Source of the DNA: RGIG2041 sp045537695
GTDB taxonomy: Bacteria; Bacillota; Clostridia; UBA1381; UMGS1253
Length of the DNA stretch: 45,434 nt
NCBI GenBank assembly: GCA_045537695.1
Contig: JAZSQB010000036.1
Span: 1-45,434 of the forward strand
Reading direction: 5' to 3'
Of this stretch, positions 1 to 7,821 are shown one piece after another. How positions within the stretch are numbered: position 1 is the first letter of the stretch; every line of letters begins with the position of its first letter. Both the position numbers and the translations under genes were made by a program. The notes under the pieces were generated by a model. The model had not been told where the DNA came from. It ran no database searches and saw nothing but the letters and a program-made list of their open reading frames with translations.

Positions 1-1637
1 TGGCATGCGCCGGAGAGGAACACACCTGCCGTCGGGCTTTCTACCGGTTTCAGCTTCGGATGCGCTTCCGTAAAGAAGTCGTTTGTATCCATACTTGCTG
101 TCAGCATGGTTGCGAGCGGGCTTGCGGATTTATCCGGCTCGATTGCCGCCGCAAGGACAACCAAGTCTGCATCGATGTGCAGTTGCGTGTTTTCAATCAG
201 GTCGGTAGCCTGCACCTTGAGCTTATCGCCCTCCGGTGTTACCTTACCAACCATACCCTTTACATACTTTACGCCGTATTCTTCCACTGCACGGCGGTAG
301 AATTCGTCAAAGTTCTTACCCGGCGTTCTTACGTCGATATAGAATACATATACCTCTGTATCCGGATATTTATCGCGTGTCAGCATTGCGTGCTTCGCTG
401 TATACATACAGCAAATCTTCGAGCAATATTCCTTGCCCTTTTCAGCGCAGGATGCGCATCTCGAGCCTACACACTGTACAAACACGATGGTTTTCGGTGC
501 TTTACCGTCCGACGGTCTTTCCAAATGACCTGCTGTCGGGCCTGCCGCATTTGTAAGACGCTCAAATTCCAAAGACGTGATAACATCCTTCGACTGGTTG
601 TAAGCAAACTCGTCGAACTTTTCCATGGAAATCGGATTAAAACCGGTTGCAACAACGATTGCACCGTACTTTTCATTGATATATTCGTCTTTCTGCGTAT
701 AATCAATTGCACCTGCGGCACAAACCTTCGAGCAAACGCCGCACTTGCCGTTTTTGAGCATGTTACAAGCGTTCGGGTCGATGGTTGCCACCTTCGGCAC
801 TGCCTGTGCAAACGGAATATAGATTGCACTGCGGTTGTCCATACCGAGGTTAAACTCGTTCGGCACCTTCTTCATCGGGCACTTTTCTACGCAAGCGCCG
901 CAGCCCGTACATACTTCTTCTTTTACATAACGTGCTTTTTTCTTGATGGTTACATCAAAATTACCGACAAAGCCCTTGATTTCCGATACTTCACTGAAAG
1001 AGAAAATACGGATATTTTCATTTTGTGCAACATCCACCATCTTCGGTGTTAAGATACAAGCTGCACAGTCGAGTGTCGGGAAGGTTTTGTCGAGCTGTGC
1101 CATCTTACCGCCGATGGTCGGCTTTGTTTCCACGATATCTACAGGGAAGCCGGCATCTGCGATATCAAGCGCAGTCTGAATACCTGCTATACCGCCGCCG
1201 ATGACAAGTGCACGCTTGGTCACCGGAGATTCACCCGGGGTCAGCGGTGCGTTTAAGTTTACCTTTGCAACTGCCGCTTTACCGAGAATAATTGCTTTTT
1301 CCGTACCTGTCTTAATATCCTTATGCACCCAGGAACACTGTTCTCTGATGTTGGCAATTTCCACCATGTAAGGGTTTAAGCCTGCTCCGGCCGCCGTTTT
1401 GCGGAAGGTTGCCTCATGCATACGCGGGGAGCAGGAGCACACAACAATGCCTGTAAGGTTGTGCTCTTTTACCGCTGCCTTAATCATGTCCTGACCTGCC
1501 TGAGAACACATATACTGATAATTGGTGGAAAAGACGACACCAGGTTCGTTTTTCAAGGCTTCCGATACTGCCTGTACATCGACTGTACCTGCAATATTGC
1601 TGCCGCACCAACATACAAAAACACCAACTCTTTGCAT
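1..1637 (-). CDS. hdrA: HdrA-like heterodisulfide reductase subunit A, 3' end cut off by the window
   Basis: Flavoprotein subunit of a soluble heterodisulfide-reductase-type complex. In this family HdrA carries FAD and iron-sulfur clusters and is the likely site of electron bifurcation. Reading from the ATG at 1635-1637, the frame stays open to the window edge (about 545 codons of a usual ~650). I can read an N-terminal segment starting MQRVGVFVCWCGSN, a Cys-rich VCSCSPRMHE stretch, the FAD dinucleotide motif VIGGGIAGIQTA, a second Cys pair in LDCAACILTPK, a 4Fe-4S motif CTGCGACVEKCP near residue 240, and another Cys cluster (CNMLKNGKCGVCSKVC). It lies 15 bases after hdrC in the same operon, so HdrB, HdrC and HdrA are expected to form one complex. 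The substrate in a bacterium without coenzyme M is unknown. The missing C-terminal part lies left of the window. Confidence 0.93.
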   Translation of the reverse strand, partial: MQRVGVFVCWCGSNIAGTVDVQAVSEALKNEPGVVFSTNYQYMCSQAGQDMIKAAVKEHNLTGIVVCSCSPRMHEATFRKTAAGAGLNPYMVEIANIREQCSWVHKDIKTGTEKAIILGKAAVAKVNLNAPLTPGESPVTKRALVIGGGIAGIQTALDIADAGFPVDIVETKPTIGGKMAQLDKTFPTLDCAACILTPKMVDVAQNENIRIFSFSEVSEIKGFVGNFDVTIKKKARYVKEEVCTGCGACVEKCPMKKVPNEFNLGMDNRSAIYIPFAQAVPKVATIDPNACNMLKNGKCGVCSKVCAAGAIDYTQKDEYINEKYGAIVVATGFNPISMEKFDEFAYNQSKDVITSLEFERLTNAAGPTAGHLERPSDGKAPKTIVFVQCVGSRCASCAEKGKEYCSKICCMYTAKHAMLTRDKYPDTEVYVFYIDVRTPGKNFDEFYRRAVEEYGVKYVKGMVGKVTPEGDKLKVQATDLIENTQLHIDADLVVLAAAIEPDKSASPLATMLTASMDTNDFFTEAHPKLKPVESPTAGVFLSGAC

Positions 1638-1652
1638 TTTGTCCTTTCCTCC

Positions 1653-2039
1653 TTATTTGCTGTACTTACGAAATGCGCTGACCAAAAGCTGTTGCGGCGT
1701 ATCTTCATCTAAAAGCGCCGGCACATCATTGGCTGTCATTCTGTTTTCGCCCTGCTTACGAACGGCGGACAGACGCACGGCTTCCACCAGCTTCGCCGGT
1801 TCTACGCCTCTCGGGCATCTGTCGATGCACGCAAAGCAGGACAAACATTTGTATAAAGATTCTGAATTCAGAAGCGGTTCGATGTTGCCACTTTCTACCA
1901 TGCTGACAAACTGATGCGGATGGTATTCCATCTCATCGTATGCCGGGCAGGTTGCGGAGCATTTACCGCATTTCATGCATTTTTTCGGATTCACGCCGCT
2001 TTCGCGGATGAGTTCCTCACGAAGATACTTATTTTCCAT
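1653..2039 (-). CDS. hdrC: HdrC-like iron-sulfur subunit
   Basis: 128-residue ferredoxin-type subunit that should pass electrons between HdrA and the catalytic subunit HdrB. Two 4Fe-4S motifs are visible: CMKCGKCSATCPA around residues 21-33 and CLSCFACIDRCPRG around residues 65-78, the normal HdrC arrangement. The short linker and C-terminal tail (VRLSAVRKQ) also fit HdrC. Its start overlaps the end of hdrB by 11 bases, which suggests translational coupling, and hdrA follows after 15 bases. No membrane segment is seen, so the complex is predicted to be cytoplasmic. Confidence 0.93.
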   Translation of the reverse strand: MENKYLREELIRESGVNPKKCMKCGKCSATCPAYDEMEYHPHQFVSMVESGNIEPLLNSESLYKCLSCFACIDRCPRGVEPAKLVEAVRLSAVRKQGENRMTANDVPALLDEDTPQQLLVSAFRKYSK

Positions 2040-2823
2040 TTGTATCCTCCTTTACGCCCAGTGCTTCCGCCAACAGTTCCGTAAAGTAAACCACCGGAAT
2101 ATCAGCACCGTTTTTCACAAGATTGTATTTGCAGAGCGGGCAAGCGGTTGTAATCATTTCCGCACCCTGTGCTTTTGCGTTCTGTACAACAGAATCGCTG
2201 TTTTTCTTTGCAAGTGCCGGACTTTCCACACTTACATAACCGCCGCAGCATTCATTGCGCTTTGCGTAAACCACCGGTTCTGCACCGAGCGCCTTAATGA
2301 AATCTTCCATAATGCGCGGATTTTCCGGATCATCCATCTGCATCACGCTACTCGGACGAAGCAAAAGGCAACCGTAATATGCAGCAATTTTCTTGCCCGT
2401 CAGCGGATTTACAACCTTTTCCTTTAAAGTATCAAAGCCAACCAAATCGCGAAGCATCTCTAAATAGTGGTATACTTCGGCTTCACCGAAATAACCGCCA
2501 TCTTCCACCATGTAGCGGTTTGCCTTGTCGGCAAATTCTTTGTCGTTTTGCATCGCATGATTAGTTTGTTTAATCACATTGTGGCAGGCAGAGCATACGG
2601 TCACAAGCGGCTGTTCTTTGGTGAAAGCCTCTTTGAGCGCACGAACGGAGGAAAGTTTTGTTGCAATTTCCTTATTCGATGTTGTATATACGCCGCCGCA
2701 GCATTGCCAGTTTTCTATTTCTTCGAGCGTCACCCCCAAAGCTTCGGCAGATTTGTAAGCGTACAAATCCAGATCCTTGGCTTTGTTTTTCAGGGTACAG
2801 CCCGGAAAATAACTTACCTTCAT
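2029..2823 (-). CDS. hdrB: HdrB-like catalytic subunit with CCG domains
   Basis: 264-residue subunit of the heterodisulfide reductase family, where HdrB holds the unusual cubane clusters that cleave a disulfide. The family start MKVSYFPGCTLK is present. Two cysteine-rich CCG domains are visible: QCCGGVY near residue 41 with CSACHNV near 78, and NECCGGYVS near 190 with TACPLCKYNL near 227. The length is slightly below that of archaeal HdrB (about 290). It is the first of the three hdr genes and follows fumarase by 23 bases. Which disulfide or other acceptor it reduces cannot be told from the sequence. The position next to fumarase and a malate/lactate dehydrogenase hints at a link to C4-acid metabolism, which is inference. 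Confidence 0.92.
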   Translation of the reverse strand: MKVSYFPGCTLKNKAKDLDLYAYKSAEALGVTLEEIENWQCCGGVYTTSNKEIATKLSSVRALKEAFTKEQPLVTVCSACHNVIKQTNHAMQNDKEFADKANRYMVEDGGYFGEAEVYHYLEMLRDLVGFDTLKEKVVNPLTGKKIAAYYGCLLLRPSSVMQMDDPENPRIMEDFIKALGAEPVVYAKRNECCGGYVSVESPALAKKNSDSVVQNAKAQGAEMITTACPLCKYNLVKNGADIPVVYFTELLAEALGVKEDTNGK

Positions 2824-2846
2824 TTTTACACCTCCATATGCGTGTC

Positions 2847-4223
2847 TTATACCATTGCCTCCGGATGGAATACTTCGTCAAACTTTTCAGCGGTCAAAAA
2901 GCCGAGTTCAACGCAAGCTTCCTTCAGGGAAATATTATCTTTAAATGCCTTCTTTGCAGTCTTTGCCGCATTTTCATAACCGATATACGGATTGAGTGCG
3001 GTTACCAGCATCAAAGAATTGTGCAGATTGTGGTGCATCTTTTCTTTGTTTGCCTTGATGCCAACTGCGCAGTTCTTATTGAAAGAACGGATGGCTTCTG
3101 CAAGCAGTCTTGCGGACTGCAGGAAGTTGTAAGCACATACAGGCATAAATACATTCAATTCAAAGTTACCTTGGGATGCCGCCATACCTACGGCAACATC
3201 GTTGCCCATCACTTGAACGGCTACCATGGTTACAGCTTCGCACTGCGTTGGGTTTACCTTACCCGGCATGATGGAAGAGCCCGGTTCGTTTTCCGGGATA
3301 AAGATTTCGCCCAGACCGTCTCTCGGACCGGATGCCAGCCAACGCACGTCATTTGCAATCTTCATCATATCGCAAGCGAGCGCCTTGATTGCACCGTGTG
3401 CAAATACGAGCTCGTCCTTGGATGTGAGCGCATGAAACTTGTTTTCGGCAGTTACAAATGGCTTGCCTGTAATGTTGCCGATTTCGGATGCAACCTTTTC
3501 GGAGAACATTGCCGGCGCGTTAAGTCCTGTGCCGACAGCTGTGCCGCCGAGCGCAAGCTCATAGAGCGGCTCGATGGAGCGCTTGATTAATTCGATATCC
3601 TTTTCCAGGCTGGAACGCCAGCCGCTGATTTCCTGGCTGAACTTAATCGGTGTTGCATCCTGCAAATGCGTTCTGCCGCTCTTTACGATGCCTTCGTTTT
3701 CTGCTTCCAGTCTCTTGAAGGTGTCAATCAATTCCTGCGCTGCCGGAATCAACTTGTCTTCCAGTACAAGCACTGCCGCAATGTGCATCGCGGTCGGGAA
3801 GGTATCGTTGGACGACTGGCTCATGTTTACGTCATCGTTCGGATGCAGGATTTTACTACCTGCAATCTGATTGCCGCGGTTTGCAATAACTTCGTTTGCA
3901 TTCATGTTCGACTGTGTGCCCGAGCCGGTCTGCCAAACAACGAGCGGGAAGTTGTCATTGAGCTTATCTGCCATGATTTCATCGCAGGCTGCCTTGATGG
4001 CTGCAAGCTTTTCGCTTGTCATTTTTTCTGGGCGCAAGCTGTTGTTTGTGATTGCGGCTGCTTTTTTGAGCACGCCGAATGCGCGTATAATTTCCGCAGG
4101 CATAGTTTCAATGCCTACGCCAATTTCAAAATTTTCGTGACTTCTCTGTGTCTGGGCGGCCCAAAGCTTGTCAGCCGGTACTTTTACTTCGCCCATGGAG
4201 TCATGCTCAATACGGTATTCCAT
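2847..4223 (-). CDS. fumC: Class II fumarate hydratase
   Basis: Interconverts fumarate and malate. The 458-residue length is normal for the iron-free, oxygen-stable class II enzyme. Visible signatures are TGSGTQSNMNANEV (about residues 98-111), the SSNDTFPTAMH substrate-binding segment, GRTHLQDATPI with the catalytic His, and the lyase-family signature GSSIMPGKVNP near residue 317. Aspartase shares this fold, but the GTGLNAP and MPGKVNPTQCEAVTMV segments read as fumarase. A good AAAGGA ribosome binding site precedes the ATG. It sits between the malate/lactate dehydrogenase and hdrB in one operon, consistent with a short oxaloacetate-malate-fumarate branch. Confidence 0.95.
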   Translation of the reverse strand: MEYRIEHDSMGEVKVPADKLWAAQTQRSHENFEIGVGIETMPAEIIRAFGVLKKAAAITNNSLRPEKMTSEKLAAIKAACDEIMADKLNDNFPLVVWQTGSGTQSNMNANEVIANRGNQIAGSKILHPNDDVNMSQSSNDTFPTAMHIAAVLVLEDKLIPAAQELIDTFKRLEAENEGIVKSGRTHLQDATPIKFSQEISGWRSSLEKDIELIKRSIEPLYELALGGTAVGTGLNAPAMFSEKVASEIGNITGKPFVTAENKFHALTSKDELVFAHGAIKALACDMMKIANDVRWLASGPRDGLGEIFIPENEPGSSIMPGKVNPTQCEAVTMVAVQVMGNDVAVGMAASQGNFELNVFMPVCAYNFLQSARLLAEAIRSFNKNCAVGIKANKEKMHHNLHNSLMLVTALNPYIGYENAAKTAKKAFKDNISLKEACVELGFLTAEKFDEVFHPEAMV

Positions 4224-4245
4224 TTTTCTACAATCCTTTCCTATA

Positions 4246-5187
4246 TTACATCTTCAGACCCTTGATTAAATCTTTGAGTACATTTGCACTGTTGTGGAGC
4301 GCTGCGACTTCTTCGTCATTGAGCGGCAGCATAATCTTGCTGTGTGCACCCTTGTTACCTACAATATTTAAAAGGCTGAGGCAGACATCGTCGATATCGT
4401 ACTCACCGTTGAGCAGGGTAGATACGGTCAGCGTTGTGTCGATACCGCTTAAGAGACATTCGATAACGTGGCATACAGAGATGGATACGGCATAGAAGGT
4501 TGCACCCTTTCTCTGAATAACTCTTGCGCCGGATTTGCGCATATAGTTTTCAACTTCATCCTTTTTGAATTCAGGATAATCAATACCGGTTAAAACTGCT
4601 TTTTTATACTTGTCAATCGGCACGTTTGAAATGTTTGCAAGTGACCAGGGCACAAAGGAACTGTCCCCGTGTTCGCCAAGCACATAAGCGTGTACATTCT
4701 TCTGGTTTACAGAATAATATTCTGAAATTCTTGAACGCAGTCTTGCTGTATCCAAAATGGTACCCGAACCGATAACACGCTCCTGCGGCAGACCCGTATG
4801 CTTTAAGAATACATAAGTTAAAATATCCACTGGGTTACTTACGATGACGTAAGTTGCGTCCGGTGCAACCGGTACGATTTTGTCTGCAATGCCTTTGATG
4901 ATATCTACATTGGTCTGCGCAAGGTCGAGTCTGGACATGCCCGGCTTTCTTGCCATACCGGAGGTGATGACAACGATGTCGGAACCTTGTGCGTCTGCAT
5001 AGGAGCCGGCGTAAATGTTTGCCGGATTGCAGAACGGTATGCCCTGTCTGATATCGAGCGCTTCGCCGAGGGACTTTTCTTCGTTGATATCAATCATAAC
5101 GATTTGAGAAGCCAGCCCCTTCACCGTCAGTGTGTATGCAATTGTTGAACCTACATTACCCGAACCAATTACTGTAATTTTATTCAT
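4246..5187 (-). CDS. LDH-family NAD-dependent dehydrogenase, probably malate dehydrogenase
   Basis: 313-residue member of the L-lactate/malate dehydrogenase family. Visible are the NAD-binding GSGNVGST motif at the N-terminus, the substrate-binding Arg in GTILDTARLRSR, and the catalytic His in LGEHGDSS. Overall it looks like a lactate dehydrogenase, but the specificity loop reads SGMARKPGMSR. Lactate dehydrogenases have Gln at the key position (Gln102 in Bacillus numbering) and malate dehydrogenases have Arg; here it is Arg. With fumarase next door, malate dehydrogenase is the better guess. I chose the ATG at 5185-5187 because GAGGAA lies 7 bases upstream; the ATG 21 bases further upstream has no ribosome binding site. 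It follows the hydrogenase gene by 27 bases in the same operon. Confidence 0.88.
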   Translation of the reverse strand: MNKITVIGSGNVGSTIAYTLTVKGLASQIVMIDINEEKSLGEALDIRQGIPFCNPANIYAGSYADAQGSDIVVITSGMARKPGMSRLDLAQTNVDIIKGIADKIVPVAPDATYVIVSNPVDILTYVFLKHTGLPQERVIGSGTILDTARLRSRISEYYSVNQKNVHAYVLGEHGDSSFVPWSLANISNVPIDKYKKAVLTGIDYPEFKKDEVENYMRKSGARVIQRKGATFYAVSISVCHVIECLLSGIDTTLTVSTLLNGEYDIDDVCLSLLNIVGNKGAHSKIMLPLNDEEVAALHNSANVLKDLIKGLKM

Positions 5188-5214
5188 AATTCTTCCTCGC
5201 TTTTCCATATTCTT

Positions 5215-6636
5215 TTATTTTAAAACGGATATGGCATCGGATATGGTCTTTTCCAACGCTTCTTTTCCGTATTTATCTACTTCTGCTTTGTTTTTCTCGC
5301 CGTGGGTTAAGCAGCCTGCGCCACCGATACAGCCCCCGATACAAGCCATACCTTCAATGAAGTTGCCGTCCAGCACGCTCTTACTTAATTTCAGCAAGAC
5401 TTTCTTGCACTCTTCAATGCCGTCACACGGCACTGCCTTTAAGTCAAAATCAATATTCTGTTCTTTCAAACCCTGCGCAACTGCATCGGACAAACCACCG
5501 CTGCGGGCAAAAATTCTGCCGAAGTACGAAGCGTTGTCCAGTACATCTTCCTCAAGTGTGGTGATGTCCAAGTCTTTACTGTCATAGAGCGCCTGCAGTT
5601 CTTCAAAGGTGAGCACGGCATCTACATAAGGCTTTACGGTTTCAAGCTGCGCTTCTGCTTTCTTTGCAGTACAAGGACCGATGAAAATCACCTTGGAATC
5701 AGGGTCGGTATCCTTGATATATTTTGCCAGCGTCGCCATCGGGGAGAGGTTATGCGAAATATACTTTACAAAATCAGGGAAAGCTGTTTTTACATAAGCT
5801 ACAAATGCCGGACAGCAGGAGCTGGTTAGCATGCCTTTTTCTGCAAGTTCTTTAGATTCCGCCTGCGCCACCATATCTGCACCGAGCGCCGCTTCAACAA
5901 CGGTGAAGAAGCCAAGCTCTTTTAAGCCTTTGATGACCTGACCGAGCTTTGCATAGGTAAACTGGCTCGAAATCGACGGAGCAACCATTGCATAGACTTT
6001 GTAATTCTTATTGTTATCGCTGTTTTTAATCAGCTCAATGGCATCTAAAATATAGGACTTGTCCATAATCGCACCGAACGGGCACTGATATACACATGCG
6101 CCGCAAGCGATGCACTTTTCGTTATCAATTGCCGCCGCATTGTCATCGTTAATGGAGATTGCCTTGATTTTGCATGCGTTCTGGCATGGTCTTTTGCGGT
6201 TTGCAATCGCGGAGAACGGGCAAACCTTTGCACACTGACCGCATTCTACGCACTTAGATTTATCAATGTGGGCTACGTGGTTGGCATCAAAGGTAATGGC
6301 ACCTTTTTTGCAGACGTCCTCACAGCGGTGCGCCAGACAGCCGCGGCAGGATTCCGTCACCACATAGCCGCTGGACGGACATTCATCGCATGCGATGTCA
6401 ATGACTTCAATCACATTCGGGTTCGACTTGTCACCGCCCATAACGACTTTGATTCTTTCCTCTAAAATTGCGCGCTCCTTATATACACAGCAGCGCATCG
6501 TAGAGGTTTTACCTGGCACAATGATTTCCGGAATCTTCAATACGTTTCCAAGTAGCGTATCTTGCCATGCATAGCGCGCAACTTCACGGAGTACTTTATA
6601 TTTTAAATGTTGTACTTTCGTGTCAAATTTTCTCAT
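5215..6636 (-). CDS. [FeFe] hydrogenase, monomeric ferredoxin-type
   Basis: 473-residue iron-sulfur protein with the H-cluster domain of [FeFe] hydrogenases, expected to interconvert protons and H2 with ferredoxin-like electron transfer. The N-terminal half holds several 4Fe-4S motifs (around residues 97-109, CVECGQCAKVCP at 129-140, CIACGACVYQCP at 175-186). The H-cluster segments are L1 TSSCCPAF (Cys274/275), L2 GPCTAKKAE (Cys322) and L3 EGMACIGGCIGG (Cys432, Cys436), so all cluster-binding cysteines are there. The layout, without an N-terminal 2Fe-2S domain, resembles what are called group B enzymes. Maturases HydE, HydF and HydG are not in the window. It follows the phosphatase gene by 12 bases and is probably controlled together with the sensory hydrogenase upstream. 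Confidence 0.87.
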   Translation of the reverse strand: MRKFDTKVQHLKYKVLREVARYAWQDTLLGNVLKIPEIIVPGKTSTMRCCVYKERAILEERIKVVMGGDKSNPNVIEVIDIACDECPSSGYVVTESCRGCLAHRCEDVCKKGAITFDANHVAHIDKSKCVECGQCAKVCPFSAIANRKRPCQNACKIKAISINDDNAAAIDNEKCIACGACVYQCPFGAIMDKSYILDAIELIKNSDNNKNYKVYAMVAPSISSQFTYAKLGQVIKGLKELGFFTVVEAALGADMVAQAESKELAEKGMLTSSCCPAFVAYVKTAFPDFVKYISHNLSPMATLAKYIKDTDPDSKVIFIGPCTAKKAEAQLETVKPYVDAVLTFEELQALYDSKDLDITTLEEDVLDNASYFGRIFARSGGLSDAVAQGLKEQNIDFDLKAVPCDGIEECKKVLLKLSKSVLDGNFIEGMACIGGCIGGAGCLTHGEKNKAEVDKYGKEALEKTISDAISVLK

Positions 6637-6648
6637 CGCTCCCGCTCC

Positions 6649-7821
6649 TTAAAAATAACTTACTTTAATTCGTTTACCCATTTGTATGAGGCTTTTCGAA
6701 AGCTCTTCCACCAAATTCATTTTAATGCTGAAGTTAATCGGCAAATCCGGGTTCTGGTGCGCCGGGTTGATGGCACGACCGACATAAAAATTGATGTCGG
6801 TGGCTTCTTCAAACAAAAGCTGGCATACTAAGGATGCACCGTCACGCTGCAAGTTCCAATGCTCATACATTTTGTTTTCGCCTAAATAATCCTTTGCATA
6901 TTCAAGCACCTTGTTTACGGTGATGACACCTTCCGTCACAAGGTCAACCCCTTCTATGTGTGCAATCGGCGGAATGTCGGACTGTGCAAAATCCAGGCTT
7001 GCGCGCAAAGGTTTTTTCAAATACTTTGCCGCAATGGAGGAGGTGGTGCCGCCGCAGATGATGTGCTTGCCTTCTTTCGAGAAGAACAGAGACATCATAC
7101 GGTCACAGTCATCGCGGTTAGACGGCGGACCGAATAAAATGTTCATCGGCTCACGCTTTCTGATTTTTACGATGCACGCCGTAGCGTCATCGCCGGGCTT
7201 TTGCCCGTACAGTCTGTCACACTCATCCACCAGCAGGGTAGATAAATTCTTTGCCGTCAGACCGGAAACCGACATATTCTCCATAAAGGAGATAATGTCT
7301 TCTCGTTTCCAGCCGAAGTTGTACGCCATACCGATGCCGGCATGCGGACAACCGTCACTCATGGCAATGAAAATATCATTTTCCTGAATGTGGATTTCGC
7401 TTTTGAGTATTTTTTTACCGCCAATATTCATTTCTGTCTTCGGATAATCATAATTCTGATTATCACGCAAAACAATGACATGCGGATTATCGTACTGAAT
7501 AATCTCCAGTGTTTCGTTATTGATAATCTGCATAATTGTAAATGTGGAGTATGCAACGCCTCTGACGGAGCAAACGGGGAGGGTAGCTGCGATGGTTTCC
7601 ACACATTCTTCAATCGGCAAGCCCTCTGCCATCATGGTCGAAATAATCTTTGAGGTGAGCGTCGAGAGAATACTCGCTTTCACGCCGCTACCGAGACCGT
7701 CTGCAAGCACGATGACTGTGGAGTTTTCGTTTTGCTCGATGATATCCACATGGTCACCGCAAAGCTGTTCGCCGTAATGGTTGATGCTTTTCCAACCGAT
7801 ATCTGCGCACAAATCATTCAT
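6649..7821 (-). CDS. SpoIIE/PP2C-type serine phosphatase, sensory-hydrogenase associated
   Basis: 390-residue protein. Residues about 1-225 form a SpoIIE-like PP2C phosphatase domain with the metal-binding motifs LADGLGSG (about 39-46), MSDGCPHAG and GDDATACIV. The last ~160 residues start at MNILFGPPSNRDDCDRMMS and match nothing I recognise. A phosphatase of this type is known beside group C sensory [FeFe] hydrogenases, where it is thought to relay the redox or H2 signal. Here its start overlaps the end of the PAS-containing hydrogenase by 8 bases, which supports a working pair. The phosphoprotein it acts on is not evident; no kinase or anti-sigma factor gene is nearby. Confidence 0.85.
   Translation of the reverse strand: MNDLCADIGWKSINHYGEQLCGDHVDIIEQNENSTVIVLADGLGSGVKASILSTLTSKIISTMMAEGLPIEECVETIAATLPVCSVRGVAYSTFTIMQIINNETLEIIQYDNPHVIVLRDNQNYDYPKTEMNIGGKKILKSEIHIQENDIFIAMSDGCPHAGIGMAYNFGWKREDIISFMENMSVSGLTAKNLSTLLVDECDRLYGQKPGDDATACIVKIRKREPMNILFGPPSNRDDCDRMMSLFFSKEGKHIICGGTTSSIAAKYLKKPLRASLDFAQSDIPPIAHIEGVDLVTEGVITVNKVLEYAKDYLGENKMYEHWNLQRDGASLVCQLLFEEATDINFYVGRAINPAHQNPDLPINFSIKMNLVEELSKSLIQMGKRIKVSYF

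Noticed and set aside
60..1052. Long plus-strand open frame over the left end
   Set aside because: It is antisense to hdrA; the minus frame carries FAD and 4Fe-4S motifs, while the plus frame is Cys- and His-rich noise without family motifs.
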